DNA of 64,000 bases from Marinospirillum insulare DSM 21763 (GTDB lineage: Bacteria; Pseudomonadota; Gammaproteobacteria; Pseudomonadales; Halomonadaceae), in assembly GCF_000686905.1 (NCBI RefSeq), contig NZ_JMLW01000001.1, positions 243,423 through 307,422 on the forward strand, read 5' to 3'. Below the pieces are notes generated by a model. That model made no database searches. It was not told where the DNA came from and saw only the letters and a program-made list of their open reading frames with translations. This document shows positions 57,443 to 64,000 of the stretch, piece after piece. Numbering within the stretch: the first letter of the stretch is position 1; every line of letters begins with the position of its first letter. The position numbers and the translations under genes were made by a program.

Positions 57443-60400
57443 TCAGTTTTTACGCGCTTCACCTTCATTTAGGTAAACTAGTCGTACACTTTCTTTGCCT
57501 AGGAGCTGGTTTAGGTCTTCTAGCAGGGCGTCGCTAGGTTCCACTTGCCACTGATCGCTAGGTAAGAGTGTTGCCTTACCAAGTTGGCAAGTGTAGTTAA
57601 GCTGTAAAGCTAAACCTGAGTCTTGCTTATATTTGGCTAGGCAAAGGGTTAGCTGTTTAAGTATTTCCTTATCAAAAGTAGGCTCATTAAAACGTATCTC
57701 TAGAGCTCGAGCAAACTTACTGCGTGCTTCTGCAATAGGGGTTAGGTCTTTACAGCGCATGGCTAGGCCGCCAGTAAAGCTGTCTTCGCGCACTTCACCT
57801 TCTAAAATAAGCAGTGCATCCTTGGTTAGTTGTGACTTAAAGCGTTCATAGTCTTCACCCATAACCGAAACTTCAATACGCCCTGAACGATCATCTAGCG
57901 TCATAAACGCCAAGGTATCGCCGCGTTTACTTTTCATAGTGCGAAAAGCCATAACTAAGCCAGCTATGCGCTGTGAGTCTCGCGAAGGTTGGAGGTTAGC
58001 AATTTTTTTACTAACAAAGCGTTTAAGCTCATTTTCATACTCGTCTATTGGATGCCCTGTTAAATAGAGTCCGAGGGTGTCTTTTTCACCAGCTAGGCGC
58101 TGTTTGTCTGTCCACTGAGGTGTACCTAGGTAGGCTGCATAGGGGTCAGTGGTTTGGCTGGTGTCTTGGCTACTCAGGCCACCAAATAAATCATCCATTC
58201 CTAGGCTAAGGTTTCTATTGGCTTGATCGGCTGTTTTTAGCGCATCTTCTAAAGCAGCCAAAAGCAGGTTGCGGCTAGTGGCTAGTTGGTCGAGTGCGCC
58301 GCTGCGAATTAGAGCGTCTATAGCTCGCTTATTAAGGCGCTTCATATCAACACGACTACAAAAGTCGAATAGGTCGCTGAAAGGTCCACCTTGGTTGCGG
58401 GCTTCAATAATCGCTTCAACTGGGCTTTCACCTACCCCTTTGATAGCACCAAGACCATAGACTATTTCGCCTGCAGCATTAACGGTGAAGTACCAGCTAC
58501 CTAGGTTTACGTCTGGTGGTGTAATGGTTAATTTCATGGCTCGGCTTTCTTCAACCAACATAACAACTTTTTCAGTATTGTTCATTTCGGTTGACATAAC
58601 CGCTGCCATAAATGAAGCGGGGTGATGCGTTTTTAACCAAGCTGTTTGGTAGGAAACTAAACCATAGGCTGCAGAGTGAGACTTGTTAAAACCGTAGCCA
58701 GCAAACTTTTCTACTAGATCAAATATCTGCCCTGCTTCTGTTGGGTCTATGCCATTTTTTTCACTACCTTCCATAAATAGCTGGCGCATTCTGGCCATTT
58801 CTTCAGGCTTTTTCTTACCCATAGCGCGCCTTAGCATGTCGGCACCGCCTAGAGTAAAGCCAGCCATTACCTGGGCTATTTGCATTACTTGTTCTTGATA
58901 AAGAATAATGCCGTAGGTTGGCTCAAGTACGGGTTTTAGTGATTCGTGGTTATAGTCAGGGTGGGGGTAAGATATGGGCGATAAACCATGTTTACGCTGA
59001 ATAAAGTCATCTACCATGCCTGACTGCAGAGGACCTGGGCGGAAAAGCGCAACTAAAGCAATCATGTCTTCTAGGCTGTCGGGCTTGAGCTTTTTGATGA
59101 GCTCTTTCATACCCCGCGATTCTAACTGGAAAACTGCTGTGGTTTCGGCTTTTTTAAGGAGGTCGAACGTTTTTTTATCATCCAGGGGTATGGCCGTGAT
59201 TTTTAAAAAATTTTCATCGGTTGGTTGGAGATTTTTATTAATATCTTTAAGCGCACGGTCAATAATGGTTAGGGTACGCAAACCTAAGAAGTCAAACTTA
59301 ACCAGCCCTGCTTCTTCTATGTCGTCTTTATCAAATTGAACAACCCAGCCTTTACCTTCTTCGTCGGCCATAACTGGGGCGAAGTCGGTGAGTTTGCTGG
59401 GTGCAATAACAACCCCGCCCGCGTGTTTACCAGTGTTACGAGCCACACCCTCTAGTTCACGCGCCATGGCCCAAACTTCATAGCCTTCTTGGTCTAGGCT
59501 TTCTAGCATTTGCTCACTTAGCTCGCCTTGTAACTTAGCTTGGTAGGCGGTTTCTAGTGATTTAAGTTCTTCTACATCTTCTGCGGCTTTGGCTAGCGTC
59601 ATGCCAACATCAAAAGGTATTGCTTTGGATAGGCGGTCACCCACTGCGTAGGGTTTGCCTTGGGCGCGGGCAACGTCTCTAACCACGCCCTTGGCTGCCA
59701 TGGTTCCAAAAGTAACAATTTGGGATACCGCTTCTCGGCCATAGGTTTGGGTTACATAATTAATTACTTTTTCTCGACCTTCCATGCAAAAGTCAATATC
59801 AAAGTCAGGCATGGAAACCCGTTCAGGGTTAAGGAAACGCTCAAAAAGTAAGCTGTACTCTAGAGGGTCTAGGTCGGTAATATTTAAAGCATAAGCCACA
59901 AGTGAGCCTGCACCTGAACCTCTACCTGGGCCAACTGGCACTTGGTCTTGTATTGCTTGGTTAATAAAGTCTGCAACAATAAGAAAGTAGCTAGGAAAAC
60001 CCATTTGAACAATGGTGTCTAATTCAAAGTCGAGTCGGTCACGGTACTCTTTTTCTATTTCTGCAAAGTTTTCTGGTCTAGGTTGGTGAAGGTGTTCAAG
60101 GCGTTTGGTTAGACCTTCGTGTGATTTTTTACGAAAGTAATCATCCTCTGTCATGCCTGGTTCAATGGGTAGTTTAGGTAGAAAATACTCCCCTAAACGT
60201 ACCTCTACGTTACAACGCTTAGCTATTTCAACGCTATTGGTTAAAGCAGAGGGGAGGTCGCTAAAAAGCGACTGCATTTCTTCTGGGCTTTTAAGGTATT
60301 GTTCTTCTGAGTAGGGCGTTTTGCGTCTTGGATCATCTAAGGTTCGGCTTTCACCAATACAAACACGCGTTTCATGTGCCCAGTAATCTTTGCGCTCCAT

Positions 60401-61009
60401 AAAACGAACGTCATTGGTTGCTACTAGGGGGCAGTTGAGCTGTTGCGCTAGTTTTACACTGGCATGCAAGCACTCTTCGTCACCTACTCGTGCTGTGCGC
60501 TGTACTTCTAGATAAAAAGCGTTAGGTAGCGTCTGCATCCATTTCTGGGTGAGTTCTGCTGCTTCATTTAGATGGCCTGCTAGCAGTAGTTGACCAATTG
60601 GGCCTTCTTTTGCGCCTGATAAAGCAAGCAGGCCTTCTGGTTGTGCTGCTAGCCATTCAAACTTAAGGTAAGCTTTGCCTAACTGTTGGCCTTCTAGCCA
60701 GGCGCGTGAAATAAGCTCAGTTAAATTTAGATAGCCAGTATTGTCCATCGCTAAGAGCGTTATACGGGCAGGTGGCGATTTTTCGTCTGTAGGTTCTAAC
60801 CAGAAGTCACTACCTATAAGGGGTTTAATGCCTGCACTTTGGGTGGCTTTATAAAATTTAACTAAAGCAAAGAGGTTGCTTTCATCGGTTAGTGGCAGAG
60901 CTGGATAACCAAGTTCAACGGCTCTTTTAACTAGAGGTTTTAGGCGAACTAGGCCGTCATCTAAAGAAAATTCAGTGTGTAGGCGTAAATGAACAAAAGG
61001 TGTCGACAT
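57443..61009 (-). CDS. dnaE: DNA polymerase III alpha subunit
   Basis: Catalytic subunit of the replicative polymerase. The 1188-aa protein has an N-terminal PHP domain (FVHLRLHTEFSLDDGLV, LTDESNLFALVKFYKA), palm with the catalytic MPDFDIDFCMEGREK near residue 400, PVGPGRGSGAGSLVAYAL, and GYGFNKSHSAAYGLVSYQT. The C-terminal part has a helix-hairpin-helix, an OB domain (IAGLVMAFRTMKSKRGDTLA) and a tau-binding tail. It diverges from fleS and heads the run that leads on to accA. Confidence 0.97.
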   Translation of the reverse strand: MSTPFVHLRLHTEFSLDDGLVRLKPLVKRAVELGYPALPLTDESNLFALVKFYKATQSAGIKPLIGSDFWLEPTDEKSPPARITLLAMDNTGYLNLTELISRAWLEGQQLGKAYLKFEWLAAQPEGLLALSGAKEGPIGQLLLAGHLNEAAELTQKWMQTLPNAFYLEVQRTARVGDEECLHASVKLAQQLNCPLVATNDVRFMERKDYWAHETRVCIGESRTLDDPRRKTPYSEEQYLKSPEEMQSLFSDLPSALTNSVEIAKRCNVEVRLGEYFLPKLPIEPGMTEDDYFRKKSHEGLTKRLEHLHQPRPENFAEIEKEYRDRLDFELDTIVQMGFPSYFLIVADFINQAIQDQVPVGPGRGSGAGSLVAYALNITDLDPLEYSLLFERFLNPERVSMPDFDIDFCMEGREKVINYVTQTYGREAVSQIVTFGTMAAKGVVRDVARAQGKPYAVGDRLSKAIPFDVGMTLAKAAEDVEELKSLETAYQAKLQGELSEQMLESLDQEGYEVWAMARELEGVARNTGKHAGGVVIAPSKLTDFAPVMADEEGKGWVVQFDKDDIEEAGLVKFDFLGLRTLTIIDRALKDINKNLQPTDENFLKITAIPLDDKKTFDLLKKAETTAVFQLESRGMKELIKKLKPDSLEDMIALVALFRPGPLQSGMVDDFIQRKHGLSPISYPHPDYNHESLKPVLEPTYGIILYQEQVMQIAQVMAGFTLGGADMLRRAMGKKKPEEMARMRQLFMEGSEKNGIDPTEAGQIFDLVEKFAGYGFNKSHSAAYGLVSYQTAWLKTHHPASFMAAVMSTEMNNTEKVVMLVEESRAMKLTITPPDVNLGSWYFTVNAAGEIVYGLGAIKGVGESPVEAIIEARNQGGPFSDLFDFCSRVDMKRLNKRAIDALIRSGALDQLATSRNLLLAALEDALKTADQANRNLSLGMDDLFGGLSSQDTSQTTDPYAAYLGTPQWTDKQRLAGEKDTLGLYLTGHPIDEYENELKRFVSKKIANLQPSRDSQRIAGLVMAFRTMKSKRGDTLAFMTLDDRSGRIEVSVMGEDYERFKSQLTKDALLILEGEVREDSFTGGLAMRCKDLTPIAEARSKFARALEIRFNEPTFDKEILKQLTLCLAKYKQDSGLALQLNYTCQLGKATLLPSDQWQVEPSDALLEDLNQLLGKESVRLVYLNEGEARKN

Positions 61010-61053
61010 GGAGTTCCAGCGAGTTAATTATAAAACGGCCATTCTAACCAAAA

Positions 61054-61068
61054 TGGGCTAGCCTGTGC
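61054..61068 (+). promoter_or_regulatory. Candidate sigma-54 promoter of fleSR
   Basis: TGG, then GC ten bases after the GG pair, with TGC at 61066-61068 (consensus TGGCAC-N5-TTGC); the CA of the -24 element is replaced. A start about 12 bases later leaves a short leader before GTG 61108. fleSR is sigma-54/FleQ-dependent in Pseudomonas, which makes it likely, but the match is partial. Confidence 0.35.
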
Positions 61069-61107
61069 GAAAATGACTTAAAGATAGTTTATATTAAAGA
61101 GGTTGCG

Positions 61108-62154
61108 GTGGTTGCAAATAAAGATGGAACACTCGCTGCTAAGGCTGCTGAGCAGGCGCTAGCTGATGTCTTGGCCGTTTTGCCAGCAGGTTTGGTGATG
61201 TTGGATCAATATGGTCAAGTTAGCCAAGCTAATACTGCTGCTACTGCTATTTTAGGAGAGCCGTTGGTAGGCGAGTCTTGGTTATCTGTTGTACAAGGAG
61301 CTTTTGCACCACGCAGTGATGATGGGCATGAGGTATCCTTGCGTGATGGTCGGCGAGTAAGTCTCTCTATTAGTTCTTTAACAGAGGGGGCTGGTCAGTT
61401 AATTTTATTGCAAGACTTAACTGAAACACGAAGGTTGCAAGAGCAGTTGGCACGGCATGAACGCCTGTCCTCTATGGGTAAAATGGTTGCATCCTTGGCT
61501 CATCAGTTACGAACTCCCTTATCTACAGCGCTACTTTATGCAGGACATTTACAAAAAGACAACCTAGAGCCTGAGCAACAAAAGAAATTTGCTGCCAGAA
61601 TAAAAGGTCGCTTACAGCACATGGATCAACAAATACGCGACATGCTGATTTTTGCCAAGGGTGAAACGCGCATGGCTCGCCGTATGCAAGTTGAAGAGTT
61701 TTTAACAGCCTTGCAGGAAGCAGTGCAGCCCTTAGTTGAAAGAAATAAATTACAGTTTGCTTGGGAAGTAGGTCTGCTTGAAGGCGAGCTGGTGGTTAGT
61801 CCTGACTCTTTAGTGGGGGCAATTCTAAATTTAATTAATAATGCTGTAGAGGCAGTCAGCCCAGCACCAAAAATTACTCTGCATTTAGAGGTGGTAGATG
61901 ATCTGCCTGGGCTAATGGGTCGACACCTTTTGATTTGTGTGGCTGATGATGGGCCGGGTATAGATACCAGCAAGGTAAAAAATGCACAAGAACCCTTTTA
62001 TACAACTAAATCACAAGGTACTGGGTTGGGTCTGGCTATAGTGCAGGCTGTTGTTGAGGCACATAAAGGACGGTTTTGGTTACAAACCAGTGTGGGTCAG
62101 GGAGTTAGAGCTTGGTTGGCTTTGCCTACAGGCACTGATGCTGAGCAAAAGTAA
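61108..62154 (+). CDS. fleS: Flagellar two-component sensor kinase FleS
   Basis: Cytoplasmic sensor histidine kinase of 348 aa with no membrane segment, as FleS/FlrB. A PAS-like domain (~17-105) is followed by the HisKA box SLAHQLRTPLSTA (His ~132) and an HATPase with ILNLINNAVEAVS (N box), CVADDGPGID (G1) and QGTGLGLAIVQAVV (G2). The start is GTG 61108 with GAGG 5 bases before it. It is followed by fleR after 17 bases. It should phosphorylate FleR to turn on mid-class flagellar genes. Confidence 0.9.
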   Translation: MVANKDGTLAAKAAEQALADVLAVLPAGLVMLDQYGQVSQANTAATAILGEPLVGESWLSVVQGAFAPRSDDGHEVSLRDGRRVSLSISSLTEGAGQLILLQDLTETRRLQEQLARHERLSSMGKMVASLAHQLRTPLSTALLYAGHLQKDNLEPEQQKKFAARIKGRLQHMDQQIRDMLIFAKGETRMARRMQVEEFLTALQEAVQPLVERNKLQFAWEVGLLEGELVVSPDSLVGAILNLINNAVEAVSPAPKITLHLEVVDDLPGLMGRHLLICVADDGPGIDTSKVKNAQEPFYTTKSQGTGLGLAIVQAVVEAHKGRFWLQTSVGQGVRAWLALPTGTDAEQK

Positions 62155-62171
62155 GATTTTGGAGAGAGTGG

Positions 62172-63521
62172 ATGCACCCTATTTTGATTGTAGAAGATGA
62201 TGCCGATCTTCGCGAAGCACTAGAAGATACCTTGTCATTAGAAGGCTGGTCGTATATTTCTGCAGAAAATGGTCAAGAAGCTTTGTTGAAAATGAAAAAG
62301 CAGCCTGTCAGCCTGGTTGTTTCAGACGTTAGTATGCCAGTTATGGATGGGCACCAGCTGTTGAATGCTATTCAAGAAAGTTGGCAGGGTATTCCTGTGG
62401 TTTTAATGACAGCCTTTGGGAGTATCGATCAAGCAGTTGAGGCCATGCGCCAAGGTGTAGCTGATTACCTAGTCAAACCCTTTGACCCTGAAGTGCTGGT
62501 TAAAGTGATTAAGCCTTTGCTTGATGCTCAGTCGGGCAGCAAGCAAGCCTCACCTGATCAGCCGCTTGTTGAAGACCCTGCGAGTCGTGAGCTGTTGCAG
62601 TTGGCTAGCCGAGTCGCCAAAAGTGATGCTTCTGTAATGATTGGTGGCGAATCAGGTACAGGTAAAGAGGTGTTAGCACGCTTTATTCACAATGAGTCTG
62701 GTCGTTCAGCTAAACCGTTTATTGCAATTAACTGCGCTGCTATACCTGAGAGTTTATTGGAAGCAACTTTATTTGGTTACGAGAAGGGTGCTTTTACTGG
62801 AGCAAGTGCCAGTACAGCCGGTAAATTTGAACAGGCAGATGGTGGCACACTTCTGCTAGATGAAATTACTGAAATGCCGCTTGAATTACAGGCTAAGCTT
62901 TTACGCGTTTTGCAAGAGCAAGAGGTAGAACGCTTAGGTGGACGCAAGGTTCTGAAGTTAGATGTTCGAGTTTTGGCAACCAGTAACAGAAATCTTAAGC
63001 AAGCAGTTGCTGATGGGTTGTTTCGTGAAGACCTTTATTATCGTTTAAATGTCTTTCCTTTAGCTTGGCCGCCTTTAAGGTCTCGACCTGCTGATATAGT
63101 GCCCTTAGCAAACTTTTTAATTGCTAAGCATGCGCAGCGAATGGGCGTTAAAAAATTACCAGCTTTACATCCTGAAGCTGTTAAAAGATTAAAAGAGCAC
63201 AGCTGGCCAGGTAATGTGCGTGAGCTAGAAAATGTTGTTCAAAGGGCGTTAATTCTAGCGACTGGAGATAAGATAACTCTGCAAAGTTTAGTTATAGAGG
63301 CAGATGTTTCTGTTCCTTTAGAAGAGCCAAAAGCTGAGCTTACGGGAGAGGCGTTGAAAGATGATTTGTGGGAGCAAGAGCAGCAAATGATTCTTGAAGC
63401 TCTCAAGCAGGAGTCTGGTCGAAAAAAAGAAACGGCTGAACGTTTGGGTATAAGTCCCAGAACATTACGCTATAAATTAGCAAGAATGCGAGAAGAAGGT
63501 TGTTTAGACCAAAATTTATAA
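62172..63521 (+). CDS. fleR: Sigma-54-dependent flagellar response regulator FleR
   Basis: NtrC-type activator of 449 aa. The receiver domain has the phosphoacceptor Asp52 (VVSDVSMPVMDG), T-loop and YLVKPF. The AAA+ domain has GESGTGKEVLARFIH (Walker A), GAFTGA (sigma-54 contact loop) and LLLDEITEM (Walker B), and the C-terminus has a Fis-type HTH (KKETAERLGISPRTLRYKLA). GAGAG lies before the ATG. It is expected to activate genes for the flagellar basal body and hook; those genes are not in the window because an IS30-family element follows. Confidence 0.93.
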   Translation: MHPILIVEDDADLREALEDTLSLEGWSYISAENGQEALLKMKKQPVSLVVSDVSMPVMDGHQLLNAIQESWQGIPVVLMTAFGSIDQAVEAMRQGVADYLVKPFDPEVLVKVIKPLLDAQSGSKQASPDQPLVEDPASRELLQLASRVAKSDASVMIGGESGTGKEVLARFIHNESGRSAKPFIAINCAAIPESLLEATLFGYEKGAFTGASASTAGKFEQADGGTLLLDEITEMPLELQAKLLRVLQEQEVERLGGRKVLKLDVRVLATSNRNLKQAVADGLFREDLYYRLNVFPLAWPPLRSRPADIVPLANFLIAKHAQRMGVKKLPALHPEAVKRLKEHSWPGNVRELENVVQRALILATGDKITLQSLVIEADVSVPLEEPKAELTGEALKDDLWEQEQQMILEALKQESGRKKETAERLGISPRTLRYKLARMREEGCLDQNL

Positions 63522-63683
63522 GGAAATATCGTTACCAAGGCTAACGTAAAGTAACTCTGAGTTGCATTAGTGCTCAGTATTTACAGATAAATTATGGGAA
63601 GATGTTCTAGTCATTAGGCAGGCTATTCGGTAGAGTAGGCAGCCTGAATCCCTGATTTAATATAGGTTTAATTAAGCTTGGAT
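63522..63683. other. Short gap between fleR and the IS30-family transposase
   Basis: 162 bases. A partial inverted pair CAGGCT / AGCCTG near 63618-63645 could be a weak terminator of fleR. The remainder has no gene. The junction between chromosome and insertion element is expected within its right part. Confidence 0.4.
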
Positions 63684-64000
63684 TCAACTTGCTAGTGCAA
63701 CAGCCTGTAATTCTTCAAACAATACTTCATTTGGTGTTTTCATTCCAAGTGTTTTCCTAGGTCGGTTATTTAAACGATGCATAATGAATTCAAAATGCTC
63801 ATCATCTAAGTGCTTAAAGCATGAACCTTTGGGGCAGTATTGACGTATTAAGCCATTTGTATTTTCATTCAATCCACGTTGCCAAGAAGCATAAGGGTCT
63901 GCAAAGTAAAAGTCACAATTCAGTGCTTTTGCAATGGCTTGATGCTCAGCAAACTCTTTACCATTATCTGCCGTTAGAGTATGTACTAAACCAACAGAAG
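63684..64000 (-). mobile_element. IS30-family transposase, C-terminal part (rest outside window)
   Basis: The minus-strand frame is open from 64000 (no start inside) to the stop at 63684. It reads HTLTADNGKEF (catalytic Asp), FADPYASWQRG, NENTNGLIRQYCPKG (catalytic Glu region) and NNRPRKTLGMKTPNEV, which is the end of the IS30 DDE domain. The start codon lies beyond the right edge. The element's left end should lie somewhere in 63660-63690, near GGATTCAACTTGC, but I cannot fix the terminal repeat without the other end. It is intact as far as seen. Confidence 0.9.

Overview
This window is chromosomal DNA from a gammaproteobacterium. Gene content and order are closest to Pseudomonas and the Oceanospirillales/Pseudomonadales side of the class: pilMNOPQ-aroK-aroB-damX next to ponA-maeB-rpmE-priA; the rpsB-to-rnhB envelope block; surE/pcm/rpoS followed by an RsmZ-like RNA; and fleSR. 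The base composition is moderately AT-rich and the tetramer CTAG is common. I do not name a genus. Almost everything is conserved housekeeping sequence; the accessory parts are a minor-pilin cluster, an OMP/DUF3943 pair and the edge of an IS30-family element at the right end.

Layout. 1-2.4 kb (+): 3' part of purA, cmoM, a 76-residue orphan and a BcrC-like PAP2 phosphatase. 2.4-16.8 kb (-), transcribed from right to left: rpsB, tsf, pyrH, frr, uppS, cdsA, dxr, rseP, bamA, skp, lpxD, fabZ, lpxA, lpxB, rnhB. This block joins translation, isoprenoid and phospholipid precursors, outer-membrane assembly and lipid A. 17-21.4 kb (+): map, glnD, a YffB-type ArsC-like protein and a very acidic small protein. 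21.5-29.9 kb (-): pilMNOPQ, aroK (frameshifted near its 3' end), aroB and a DamX-like protein, plus a small acidic protein. 30-32.6 kb (+): PBP1a. 32.7-34.4 kb (-): malic enzyme and L31. 34.5-40.1 kb (+): priA, then fimT-pilV-pilW and a very large PilX-like protein. 40.2-42.4 kb (-): YgiQ. 42.5-44 kb: a small OMP facing a DUF3943 protein.

44-61 kb (-), right to left: dnaE, accA, tilS, pyrG, kdsA, eno, an LPP20-type lipoprotein, ftsB, ispD, ispF, truD, surE, pcm, a DUF368 undecaprenyl-phosphate transporter, rpoS, and an unannotated ~180-nt RNA with ten GGA motifs and a strong terminator. I read this RNA as an RsmZ/CsrB-type sponge for CsrA/RsmA, with a GacA-like upstream palindrome. nlpD, usually next to rpoS, is absent. 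61-63.5 kb (+): fleS-fleR behind a candidate sigma-54 promoter, then an IS30-family transposase running off the window.

The strongest leads are the RsmZ-like RNA with its GacA-box candidate, the aroK frameshift, the PilX-like beta-solenoid minor pilin with its repeat-bearing PilW neighbour, the DUF368-for-nlpD arrangement with a perfect hairpin in the rpoS leader, and the double TTGA coupling of fabZ-lpxA-lpxB. Several starts differ from the longest open frame (lpxA, skp, rpsB, pilP, pilN, pilM, ispD, eno, the LPP20 lipoprotein, tilS); the reasons are given in each entry. I found no tRNA, rRNA or CRISPR array.
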